Source: CAYHPY01 sp964358485
GTDB taxonomy: Bacteria > Elusimicrobiota > Elusimicrobia > UBA1565 > UBA9628
Length of the DNA stretch: 12,850 bases
Reading direction: 5' to 3'
Assembly: GCA_964358485.1 (NCBI GenBank)
Contig: CAYHPY010000104.1
Coordinates: 1-12,850, forward strand
How positions within the stretch are numbered: the first letter of the stretch is position 1; every line of letters begins with the position of its first letter. Both the position numbers and the translations under genes were made by a program. Shown here piece by piece: positions 1 through 6,712 of the stretch. The notes beneath the pieces are model-generated. The model made no database searches, had not been told where the DNA came from, and saw only the letters and a list, made by a program, of their open reading frames with translations.

Positions 1-2
1 TT

Positions 3-1463
3 TACGCCTTCGTCCTACTTGCCGCCTTGTCGTTTACCTTGGCCTACGGGCTGGGCCACGCCGCGGCGGGGGGCTTGTTGGGCGCCGGGTTGGGGGGATT
101 TGCCGCGGGGTGCATCCTCTGGGGTTCGACGCTGAGGCTGTTCCTCATGCTGGAACTGCCCTTCGCTCCCGCCGCCGCGTTCTCGGCTTTTCTGGCCCTG
201 GGCGGCACGGCGGCGGCCTTGCGGCTCTGGGCTCCGGCGGTGGAGCGTGCCGAGCGCCTGGGCGCGGCGCGGGCCTGCGCGCTGGCCGCGGGTCTCTTGG
301 CGGGCGCGTTTTCCGGAGCGGCGGCCTTGACCGGCTACCTCCGGCGGGTGGAGACCGCCTTGTACCCGTCGCATGAGCGCCGGTTCTGGGCGCAGATCGG
401 CGGCCAGGCCCAGCACTTCGAGGGGGGCGGCCCGTCGTCCCGGGGATTGCTGGCCGACAACATCCGGGGCGACCTGTTCCTCCTGCGGCCCGACGGGCGC
501 CGGGAGGTCCTCCTGGAAGGACGCTCGCGCGGCATGTGGGAACTCCTGCGCCGCCCCTGGCGGCCGGTCACCTCGACCGGTCGGGACGCGGCCGGCAATC
601 TCTGGGCGTTGGCCGACGACCGGAACAACCCCTTTCGCTCCCGGGAACTTTGGATGGGGCGTCCGGGGGAAAAGCTGTCGTTGGTCCGTCGTTTCGAGGG
701 GGACCCGTTTCCGCACGCCATCGCGCGCCGCGGCCGCCGGATCGGGCTGTTGAGTTGGCGCTTCGGCGAAACGCCCTTGCGCTACCTTTACGCCGACATG
801 CCCGTCCCCGGGCAGGCGCCCCGTTGGGAGGCGCTGGAGAGCCAGGAGAAAGTTTTCGGAAGCGCGTGGGCCGAGGAAGGGTTGGCGGCCCGCCTTTCCA
901 ACGATGCGACGGTCCTGATCTCGGACAAGCCGAAGACCCGCTGGGTCATTCCGGGCCGAGCGCTGGGCGCGGGCGGGACTTATTTTCCCGCCTACCGTTT
1001 GGGGACCGCGGCCGCTTATTTAGTTCCGGTGGAGCTTAAGGATGGCGGGCGCGCCTTGGTCGTCTGCCTTCCCGGGGGCAAGGTTCGGGTGGAGTGGCGG
1101 ATGGGCGGCGACTTTTCCATGAGCGTCCAGCAGTACCGGGACGGGACCATTTGGGGGCCGCGGGAAGGGACCTTGCGCCTGGTCGCCACGCCCGACGGGC
1201 AGTTCCTGCCGCCCATTCGGACGGCGCCGGGGGCTCGCGTCCTGCGCGCCCGGCGGGACAAGGTTTGGCTCTACGATGAGAGCTTTCTGATGGAGGTGGA
1301 GGCCCGGACCGGGCGGACGCTCAAGAAAACGGCCCTTTCCCCGCCGGCCCGGCAATGGTATTGGCGCCACGCCGCCGAACCCCTGGAGGAGGGCTTTTTC
1401 TACCAGACCCGGAACGGACTGGAGTTCGTGGACTGGGACGGCCGCTCGCGCAGAATGCTATGA
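3..1463 (+). CDS. Membrane protein with propeller-like soluble domain, 5' partial
   Basis: The reading frame is open to the left edge, so the N-terminus is missing. A TTG at 27 is the first possible start inside the window, but it lies within a hydrophobic stretch and is unlikely to be the true start. The visible protein begins with about four hydrophobic, Ala/Gly/Leu-rich segments (roughly the first 115 residues). About 360 residues of probably extracytoplasmic sequence follow. This part has recurring strand-like units with Trp and Gly-Asp turns (GDLFLLRPDG, GNLWALADD, GTIWGPREG, DKVWLYDES), which is the look of a beta-propeller. I do not recognise a family and assign no function. Its stop lies seven bases before the start of the Deg-like protease, so the two are probably co-transcribed. 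The protease might act on or with this protein, but that is inference only. Codon use and GC match the neighbours. Confidence 0.8.
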   Translation, partial: YAFVLLAALSFTLAYGLGHAAAGGLLGAGLGGFAAGCILWGSTLRLFLMLELPFAPAAAFSAFLALGGTAAALRLWAPAVERAERLGAARACALAAGLLAGAFSGAAALTGYLRRVETALYPSHERRFWAQIGGQAQHFEGGGPSSRGLLADNIRGDLFLLRPDGRREVLLEGRSRGMWELLRRPWRPVTSTGRDAAGNLWALADDRNNPFRSRELWMGRPGEKLSLVRRFEGDPFPHAIARRGRRIGLLSWRFGETPLRYLYADMPVPGQAPRWEALESQEKVFGSAWAEEGLAARLSNDATVLISDKPKTRWVIPGRALGAGGTYFPAYRLGTAAAYLVPVELKDGGRALVVCLPGGKVRVEWRMGGDFSMSVQQYRDGTIWGPREGTLRLVATPDGQFLPPIRTAPGARVLRARRDKVWLYDESFLMEVEARTGRTLKKTALSPPARQWYWRHAAEPLEEGFFYQTRNGLEFVDWDGRSRRML

Positions 1464-1470
1464 TCGGCCG

Positions 1471-2904
1471 GTGCTGATTGCCTCGGCCGCGACTTTTTTC
1501 CTGGGGGCGACTTTTGCCGCGCCCCCCGACCTCCGCCGCTCGACGGTCCGGATCAACGCCTCGGTCCAGCGGCCCGATTATTATCAGCCCTGGCAAAGCG
1601 CGGCCCAGGAGGCCAGCTCCGGCTCCGGGATCGTGATCGAAGGGGGCCGGATTCTCACCAACGCGCACGTCGTGGCCGACCAAACCTACCTCGAGGTCCA
1701 ACGGGCCGACGAGGCCTTGCGCAGCCCCGCCCGGGTCGAATTCGTGGGACACGACACCGAGTTGGCCATTTTGAAAGTCGAGGATCCCGAGTTTCTCAAG
1801 GGGACCGTGCCCGTCCCGCTGGGCAATCTCCCCCGGCGCGGCGACCGGGTGGCGGCCTACGGCTTTCCCATCGGCGGCGACGAGCTTTCGGTCACGGAGG
1901 GGATCGTGTCCCGGATCGAGGTGATCGACTACACCCACAACCTCCGGCGACGGCTCGGCATCCAGACCGACGCGGCCCTCAACCCCGGCTCCAGCGGCGG
2001 CCCCGTGGTCCTAAACGGAAAATTGGTCGGGGTCTCTTTCCAGGTGCAGGAAAACGCCCAAAGCATCGGCTACGCCATCCCCATCCCGTTGGTCCGGCGC
2101 TTTTTAGAGGACGTCAAAGACGGCCGCTACGACGGCGTTCCGGAGTTGGGCATCTATTGGACGCCGATGGACAACCCGGGCAAGCGGCGCCGCTACGGCC
2201 TGAGGCCGGAGCAGACCGGGATTCTGATCCATCGGGTGACCTACGGCTCCATGGCCTGGGGCGCGCTCCAGGACGACGACATCTTGATGAAGATCGACGC
2301 AGTCCCCGTGGACAACGACGGGCTCTGCGCCTTGGGGGATTTGCGGGTCCACCTTTCCCATTTGATCGCGGTCAAGAAGACGGGGGAAAAGGTCTCCCTG
2401 GAAATTCTGCGTGGCGGAAAAACCCTGACGGTGACTCCCGAGGCCCGGCCCTACGAGGACATCGTCGGAGGCCCCTATTACGACGCCAAGCCGAGCTATC
2501 TGATCGCGGGCGGGCTGGTGTTCACGCCGGTCACCCGCAACCTCATCACGGCCTGGAAGGAGCCGCCCACCTCCTTCAAGGTCCTCCAGGAGTTCGAGTT
2601 CCCGGGGCCCGCCCGCCGCCAGGCCATCGTCATCTCCCAGGTTCTTCCGCATGAGTTTAATTTCGGCTATCACGACCTGCTGGGGGTCGTCGTCGAATCG
2701 GTCAACGGGCGGGTGCCGTTCGACATGAAGGACTTGGCCCGGGCCTTTGAAAAACCGCTGGGCGGGTTCCACGAGATTCGAACCGACACTTTGACCCAAT
2801 ACGGGTTCAAAGTCGTTCTGGAGGCGGACCAGGCCGCGGCGGCCAACGCCGAAATCCTGCGGCAGTTGGGAATCCCTTCGGATCGTTCCGCCGACCTACG
2901 CTAG
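1471..2904 (+). CDS. DEG2/DEG9-like secreted serine protease with PDZ domains
   Basis: A trypsin-fold (S1C, HtrA/Deg) endopeptidase, probably exported for envelope protein quality control. It starts at GTG with no clear Shine-Dalgarno. Residues 1-17 form a short signal peptide ending TFAA. The protease domain covers about 25-215, with His66 in TNAHVV and Ser175 in GSSGGP. In DegP the third triad residue precedes IAL (SDIAL); here that position is Glu97 in DTELAIL, with Asp95 two residues earlier. A PDZ domain follows at about 240-330. The rest matches the Deg2-type second PDZ region I remember from plant DEG2/DEG9: SYLIAGGLVFTPV, IVISQVLPHEFNFGY and the terminal LGIPSDRSADL. The 477-residue length fits a protease plus two PDZ domains. 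It follows the membrane protein gene by 7 bp and converges with the histidine kinase gene, overlapping it by 9 bp. The family call is secure; substrates and catalytic competence are unknown. Confidence 0.9.
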   Translation: MLIASAATFFLGATFAAPPDLRRSTVRINASVQRPDYYQPWQSAAQEASSGSGIVIEGGRILTNAHVVADQTYLEVQRADEALRSPARVEFVGHDTELAILKVEDPEFLKGTVPVPLGNLPRRGDRVAAYGFPIGGDELSVTEGIVSRIEVIDYTHNLRRRLGIQTDAALNPGSSGGPVVLNGKLVGVSFQVQENAQSIGYAIPIPLVRRFLEDVKDGRYDGVPELGIYWTPMDNPGKRRRYGLRPEQTGILIHRVTYGSMAWGALQDDDILMKIDAVPVDNDGLCALGDLRVHLSHLIAVKKTGEKVSLEILRGGKTLTVTPEARPYEDIVGGPYYDAKPSYLIAGGLVFTPVTRNLITAWKEPPTSFKVLQEFEFPGPARRQAIVISQVLPHEFNFGYHDLLGVVVESVNGRVPFDMKDLARAFEKPLGGFHEIRTDTLTQYGFKVVLEADQAAAANAEILRQLGIPSDRSADLR

Positions 2905-2909
2905 GTCGG
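2891..2909. terminator. Perfect 8-bp hairpin at overlapping convergent stops
   Basis: CCGACCTA, a CGC loop and TAGGTCGG form a perfect inverted repeat. The TAG stop of the protease gene (2902-2904) and the TAG stop of the kinase gene on the other strand (2896-2898) each lie in one arm. Position and symmetry suggest a bidirectional transcription end. There is no T-run on either side, so intrinsic termination is not proven. Confidence 0.35.
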
Positions 2910-4188
2910 GTTCTTCGGAGGGCTTTTCCCGGAGCGGGGCGGCGGCGGAGTCCTTGGGTTCCGCGTTGACGGGCCCCCAGGCGATCGGGCGCTGGCTGGG
3001 CGCCTTGGGAACGGTGAAATAGAAGGACGAGCCCTGGCCCGGCACGCTTTCCGCCCAGATCTTTCCGCCGTGGAGTTCCACCAGCCCCTTGGAAATCTCA
3101 AGCCCCAGGCCGAGACCTTTGTGGCTGCCGCGGGTGGCCTCGGCCTGATAAAAGCGGTGGAAGAGGCCCTCCATGTCCGACGGTGAAATTCCGACGCCGG
3201 TGTCCTGGACGCGGAACCGGACGGCGTCCCCGTCCTTGGAAACCTGCAGGGAGAGGGTGCCGCCCTCCGGGGTGAATTTTAGGGCGTTCCCCAATAGGTT
3301 CGCCAGAATCTGGTGCACCCGTTTCGGGTCCGCGTCGATGGAAAGCCGGGGGTGCTTGACCTCGAGCTTGACGGAGAGTTCCCGCTTGGCGCATTCGAAC
3401 CGAATGTTCTCGATGGCTTCCTTGGCCAGGTTCTCGGCGTCCACGGGGTGGCGGTCCAGAACCACCTTGTGCCGGTGCAGGCGGGTGGATTCCAGGAGCT
3501 CCTCCAGGAGATGCCCGAGCCGCTCGGCGTTGCGGTTGATGGAATGGAGATTGCGCTGAAGCTCCTCGGGAGTCTGCTTGGGATGCTCCTTAAGGAGGAA
3601 GGCGGAATAGCCGTAGACCACCGTCAGGGGGTTCTTGAGCTCGTGGCTGGCGTTTTGGATGAACTGGGCCTTGTCTTGAAGTTGTTCCTCCACCCGTTGA
3701 AGCTGGGCGGTCTTCTGGATCAGGGCGCGCTTTAGTTCGTAGTGCTCGACGGCCCGCCGCACGGCGGCTTGGAGAATCTCGGGGGGGCAGGGCTTGACCA
3801 AGTAATCGTAGGCTCCCTGGCGCAGGGCCTCCAGGGCGGAGTCCACCGAGCTGTGGCCCGTGAGGATCACCCCGACGCACAGGGGGTCGGTTTCCCGGGC
3901 CGCGGCCAAGATGTCGAGTCCGGACATGTCGGGCAGACGAAGGTCGGTCAGGATCAGGGAGAAACGGCGTTGGGCCAGCTCCGCGCGGGCGCGGGCGCCG
4001 GTGGAGGCCTGGACGATCTCCAAGCCGAGCGGCGCCAGGGCGGCCGCCAAAAAGGCGAGGGACTCCTCCTCGTCATCGACGAGAAGAACGGACGGCTTGG
4101 GAAACGCCTCGCTCGGCGGCATAGACATACGGTATAAGGTTTGAAGCGGCAAAACCTGGGTCCGGGGACCCAGGCTGTTCTGGGCCAT
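2896..4188 (-). CDS. Hybrid response regulator receiver-histidine kinase
   Basis: A soluble two-component signalling protein with a receiver domain in front of a kinase core. The receiver (about 33-150) has acidic residues Asp38/Asp39, phospho-acceptor Asp82 in LTDLRLPD, Thr110 and Lys132 in LVKP. A probable coiled coil spans about 150-178. HisKA carries phospho-accepting His182 in NASHELKNPL. The HATPase has an N-box around Asn297/Asn301, a G1 box DTGVGI (329-334) and a G2 box GLGLGL (358-363). The last 30 residues are Pro/Glu-rich and probably disordered. No membrane segment is visible, so phosphoryl input to the receiver probably comes from another kinase. The annotated ATG lies only about nine bases past the predicted transcription start. 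Met21 or Met23, just before the receiver domain, are alternative starts giving 410 or 408 residues. No output regulator is adjacent. The domain calls are very secure; the stimulus is unknown. Confidence 0.92.
   Translation of the reverse strand: MAQNSLGPRTQVLPLQTLYRMSMPPSEAFPKPSVLLVDDEEESLAFLAAALAPLGLEIVQASTGARARAELAQRRFSLILTDLRLPDMSGLDILAAARETDPLCVGVILTGHSSVDSALEALRQGAYDYLVKPCPPEILQAAVRRAVEHYELKRALIQKTAQLQRVEEQLQDKAQFIQNASHELKNPLTVVYGYSAFLLKEHPKQTPEELQRNLHSINRNAERLGHLLEELLESTRLHRHKVVLDRHPVDAENLAKEAIENIRFECAKRELSVKLEVKHPRLSIDADPKRVHQILANLLGNALKFTPEGGTLSLQVSKDGDAVRFRVQDTGVGISPSDMEGLFHRFYQAEATRGSHKGLGLGLEISKGLVELHGGKIWAESVPGQGSSFYFTVPKAPSQRPIAWGPVNAEPKDSAAAPLREKPSEEPDLA
4155..4174. repeat. 9-bp inverted repeat inside kinase 5' region
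   Basis: CCTGGGTCC, a GG spacer and GGACCCAGG form a perfect dyad. It lies within the first codons of the annotated kinase, or within its leader if translation starts at Met21/Met23. It shares its core with the neighbouring dyad at 4179-4198. It could be an operator half or an mRNA hairpin. Confidence 0.6.
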
Positions 4189-4198
4189 TGGGCCCAGA
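4179..4198. repeat. 8-bp inverted repeat over kinase start and predicted transcription start
   Basis: TCTGGGCC, an ATTG loop and GGCCCAGA form a perfect dyad. It spans the annotated ATG (4186-4188) and the predicted transcription start near 4197. An operator or a start-occluding hairpin would sit here. Neither role is shown by sequence alone. Confidence 0.6.
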
Positions 4199-4203
4199 TT
4201 CCG

Positions 4204-4233
4204 ATTATAGCACAGGTCGTGCGAATTTGCTAA
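4204..4233 (-). promoter_or_regulatory. Promoter of the hybrid kinase
   Basis: Read on the minus strand, TTAGCA (4228-4233) and a consensus TATAAT (4204-4209) are separated by 18 bases. The expected transcription start is near 4197. The -35 part overlaps the stop codon of the upstream glycosyltransferase (4230-4232). The kinase can therefore be expressed independently although it follows that gene on the same strand. Confidence 0.55.
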
Positions 4234-5270
4234 TATTTTACTTTAAAATTCGTAAAGCCGGAGAGCGCCTTCAGCAGTCCGTTCCAGGCCTCTTCAACCG
4301 GGATGGACCGGCAGGACTCCCAGTCCCGCGAAACGCAGCCGCCGTGGCGCGGGTCGCGGGGCCTCCAAACGGCGTCGGTGTAGCCGGAGTAGAAGCCGAA
4401 AGTGGGGGTTCCGACGGCGGCGGCGACATGGGTGGTGCCGGTGATGTTGAGGACGCACAAATCGACGCGCTTGAAAAGCGCGGCGGTGACTCCTAACGCC
4501 GAAGGCGGGAGCAGTGGTATTTTTAGCGGGATGCCGGAGAGGACGGCTCGAACTTGCGCTTCCTCTCCGGGGCCCGCCAGGAAAATGACTTCGGCGTTTG
4601 TTCGTGAAAGGATCAGTTCCGTCAGCCGTTGGAATTTTTCCTCCGGCCATCTGTTGTCGAACTTTTTGAAGTTGCCTGGATGGAACAGAACTCGAGGGCC
4701 GCTTTTCGGCCCGAGAGTTCTGTTCATGATCTGTTCAGCGTTCCGTTCGTCAAGTTCCGTTGTCCTAAGCTCCGTTCGTGGTTCATAAGGCGTCCCCAAC
4801 GCCTCCGCCAGCCGGGCGAAGCGGTCGAGCATGTGCTCGCGCTCCCCCGGGGCCGCGATGCGGTGGGTGTGGAGCCGGCGCAGTTTCGATTTTTCGAAGG
4901 AAAGTTTGACGGGAGCCGAGGCCAGGGCCGTCAGCGCCGCGGCGGAGCGGGAAAAGGAGGCGTTGAGATCGACGAGCAGGTCGGCGGGCTCGCGCAGGGC
5001 GCGGGCCAACGCCAGGTTTTTGACGGGATGGGAGGCGCGGTAGGCAAGCCAAGTTTCGTCGGCGAAGGGAATGAGGGCTGCCGCCTCGCGGCAGGGGGCG
5101 CTGGTCACAAGCCGCAGGGAGGCCCGGGGAAACCCGAGCTTCAGGGAGCGCAGCATGGGCGTGGAGACCACGAGGTCTCCGACCCGCCCCAGGTAGAGGG
5201 CGGTGACGCGGCGGACGGCGTCCGGTTTTAAAGGCAGCACGGTCGGGCATTTTAACATTTGAGGCCGCAT
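4230..5270 (-). CDS. Glycosyltransferase family 9 (heptosyltransferase-like)
   Basis: A GT-B fold enzyme of the ADP-heptose:LPS heptosyltransferase family (GT9), expected at the inner face of the cytoplasmic membrane transferring a sugar to lipopolysaccharide core or a similar glycan. The N-terminal motif LGRVGDLVVSTPMLRSLK (27-44) matches the family's GDxxxTTPxLRxLK acceptor-side signature. The donor-side half starts near 193 with VLFHPGN and RWPEEKFQ, then FLAGPGEE (230-237). The family motif usually reading DTGPMHLAAALGTP appears as NITGTTHVAAAVGTP, so the usual Asp is Asn275. The length of 346 residues is normal. The start is uncertain: ATG at 5270, ATG at 5258 and GTG at 5240 are in frame and none has a good Shine-Dalgarno. 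Its 5' end is back-to-back with elongation factor P. Codons for residues 182-196 contain a 43-bp palindrome. Exact donor and acceptor cannot be read from the sequence. Confidence 0.85.
   Translation of the reverse strand: MRPQMLKCPTVLPLKPDAVRRVTALYLGRVGDLVVSTPMLRSLKLGFPRASLRLVTSAPCREAAALIPFADETWLAYRASHPVKNLALARALREPADLLVDLNASFSRSAAALTALASAPVKLSFEKSKLRRLHTHRIAAPGEREHMLDRFARLAEALGTPYEPRTELRTTELDERNAEQIMNRTLGPKSGPRVLFHPGNFKKFDNRWPEEKFQRLTELILSRTNAEVIFLAGPGEEAQVRAVLSGIPLKIPLLPPSALGVTAALFKRVDLCVLNITGTTHVAAAVGTPTFGFYSGYTDAVWRPRDPRHGGCVSRDWESCRSIPVEEAWNGLLKALSGFTNFKVKY
4683..4725. repeat. 43-bp palindrome inside the GT9 gene
   Basis: Two 19-base arms, GAACAGAACTCGAGGGCCG and CGGCCCGAGAGTTCTGTTC, pair at 17 of 19 positions around a 5-base loop (CTTTT). 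They fall on codons 182-196, at the junction between the two halves of the protein. This is far longer than the other coding-region hairpins here. It may be an inserted palindromic element or a structured mRNA segment. Confidence 0.75.
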
Positions 5271-5272
5271 CC

Positions 5273-5277
5273 GGAGG
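5273..5277 (+). promoter_or_regulatory. Strong Shine-Dalgarno fixing the EF-P start
   Basis: GGAGG lies eight bases before the ATG at 5286. It fixes the start of elongation factor P there rather than at the longer in-frame ATG at 5259, which has no such site and would add nine residues not typical of the family. Confidence 0.8.
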
Positions 5278-5285
5278 AAGGAACC

Positions 5286-5849
5286 ATGATCACATCGTCA
5301 GAATTGCGTCCCGGCGTCGTCATCGAGCACGACGGGCAGATGTACGAGGTATTATTCTGCCAACACCATCGCAAGTCCCAGTCAGCCGCCGTCTACCGCG
5401 CCACCTTGCGGCTGATGTCGACGGGCGGAGTCGTAGAGCGCTCTTTTTCGTCGGGCGACAAATTCCGGGAGATACCCGTCAACCGGCGGGAGAAATCCTA
5501 CATCTACGACGAAGGCGAGAACGCCGTCTTCATGGACCTCGAGACTTACGAGCAGGTTTCCTTTCCGAAGGCGCGGCTCGGCGACAGCGCGCGCTTTCTC
5601 CTGGAAAACATGCAGGTCCTGGGGGTCTACGTCGATGAAAAGCTGACCGGCATCGAGCTTCCCGCCAACGTGGTGCTCGCGGTCTCTTCCACCGTCCCCG
5701 GCGTGAAGGGAGACTCGGTTTCCAACATGGTCAAGCCGGCTACCCTCGAGACGGGGCTGGAAATCAGCGTCCCGCTCTTTATTAAGGAGGGCGACAAATT
5801 GCGGGTGGACACCCGGACCGGTCAATACGTGGAGCGGGTCAAGGCATGA
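5286..5849 (+). CDS. efp: Elongation factor P, atypical tip residue
   Basis: EF-P binds the ribosome between the P and E sites and relieves stalling at consecutive prolines. The 187-residue length and three-domain order are normal: KOW-like N-domain (1-62), central OB domain (about 65-125) and C-terminal domain ending VDTRTGQYVERVKA. The NMVKPATLETG segment and the end are strongly conserved. The tip loop of domain I, usually KPGKGGA in E. coli-type proteins with modified Lys34, or SGRNAA with modified Arg32 in Pseudomonas, here reads HRKSQSAA. Gln32 is at the tip, with Lys30 two residues earlier. None of the lysine or arginine modification genes (epmA/epmB, earP, ymfI) is adjacent. The stop overlaps the next start as ATGA, so the HAD phosphatase is translationally coupled. 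The family call is very secure; whether the tip is modified is unknown. Confidence 0.95.
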   Translation: MITSSELRPGVVIEHDGQMYEVLFCQHHRKSQSAAVYRATLRLMSTGGVVERSFSSGDKFREIPVNRREKSYIYDEGENAVFMDLETYEQVSFPKARLGDSARFLLENMQVLGVYVDEKLTGIELPANVVLAVSSTVPGVKGDSVSNMVKPATLETGLEISVPLFIKEGDKLRVDTRTGQYVERVKA

Positions 5850-6553
5850 TTCGGGCCGTCATCTTCGACATCGACAACACCCTCACCGACTTCATGCGGA
5901 TGAAGCGGGCGTCGGTGGATTCGGCCGTGGAGTCCATGATCGACGCGGGCTTGAAGGTGGACCGCAAGGAGATGGTCGAGAAGATTTTTGACATCTACTG
6001 GAAGGACGGCGTCGAGGATCAGCGGATCTTCAACAAGATCCTGACCCAGGAAATGGGGCAAATCGACTACAAGCTTCTGGCCGCCGCCATCATCGGCTAC
6101 CGCCGGGCCAAGGCCGGGACGATGACCTTGTACCCTCACGTCCAGATGACCCTGTTCGAACTCATGCGCATGGGCATCAAGATGACGGTGATCTCCGACG
6201 CCCCGAAGCTGGAGGTGTGGCTGAGGATCGTGGGCCTGGGTCTGCATCACTTCTTCGACCGGGTCATCACCTCCGAAGACACGGGGACCAAAAAGCCCGC
6301 GCCGGAGCCCTTCCGCAAGGCGCTCGAGGTCCTGGGGACCAAGCCCGACGAGACCCTCATGGTGGGAGACTGGGCCGACCGGGACATCGTGGGCGCCAAG
6401 AACGTCAAGATCCGCACCGCCTGGGCCAAGTACGGCAACACCTTCGACACCAAGGACTCCGGCGCCGAGTTCGAGCTCGACGACATCCTGGAGCTGGTGG
6501 GGATCATCAAGAAGGAAAACGGGGCTCACGCTCCCGCGTCGCCTCGGCGCTGA
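5846..6553 (+). CDS. HAD superfamily phosphatase (subfamily IA)
   Basis: A cytosolic phosphatase of the haloacid dehalogenase superfamily, closest in look to the phosphoglycolate/glyceraldehyde-3-phosphate phosphatase-like group. All four motifs are present: motif I FDIDNTLTD with nucleophile Asp8 and Asp10, motif II VISDA (Ser117), motif III Lys149/Lys150 in TKKPAP, and motif IV GDWADRD (Asp175, Asp180). A helical cap lies between about 15 and 95. The 235-residue length is typical. The start overlaps the EF-P stop by four bases, giving an ATGA coupling. That pairing suggests shared expression but I know of no mechanistic link to EF-P. The last ten residues are Ala/Pro/Arg-rich and probably an unstructured tail. 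The substrate cannot be deduced. Confidence 0.9.
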   Translation: MIRAVIFDIDNTLTDFMRMKRASVDSAVESMIDAGLKVDRKEMVEKIFDIYWKDGVEDQRIFNKILTQEMGQIDYKLLAAAIIGYRRAKAGTMTLYPHVQMTLFELMRMGIKMTVISDAPKLEVWLRIVGLGLHHFFDRVITSEDTGTKKPAPEPFRKALEVLGTKPDETLMVGDWADRDIVGAKNVKIRTAWAKYGNTFDTKDSGAEFELDDILELVGIIKKENGAHAPASPRR

Positions 6554-6647
6554 GTACGGCCCGCGTATCGGCGCTGATCTCCGTCCCCGCGCCGGCGCGC
6601 AGTTCTCAATCCCCCAGGGGCTTCCGCGTTTATGGCCTTCAGATGAA

Positions 6648-6684
6648 TTCGGTCCGGACCGAGCCCTACATCCCTGGCACCGGG
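6648..6684 (+). repeat. 37-bp direct repeat, copy 1
   Basis: This copy starts with the 14-bp palindrome TCGGTCCGGACCGA (6649-6662) and ends CCCTGGCACCGGG. It matches the copy at 7891-7927 at 35 of 37 positions in the same orientation. It lies 94 bases after the HAD stop and 28 bases beyond the 3' end of the HNH gene. Confidence 0.9.
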
Positions 6685-6712
6685 TTTTCCCTTTTGTCCG
6701 CGGCGAATTGAT

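Noticed and set aside
1460..1476. ATG at 1460 as a start for the Deg protease
   Set aside because: That frame meets a stop after four codons. The GTG at 1471 leads directly into a signal peptide and the protease domain.
5822..6529. Minus-strand open frame antisense to the HAD phosphatase
   Set aside because: The + strand has all four HAD motifs; the antisense product is His/Val/Leu/Asp-rich low complexity.
6588..6599. CGCGCCGGCGCG palindrome after the HAD gene as a terminator
   Set aside because: It is a perfect 12-bp palindrome but has no loop and no T-tract, and such GC palindromes are frequent by chance at this base composition.
6554..6712. Short gene in the gap between HAD and HNH
   Set aside because: Frames here lack a ribosome-binding site and conserved sequence. 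The gap is explained by the repeat copy and non-coding sequence.
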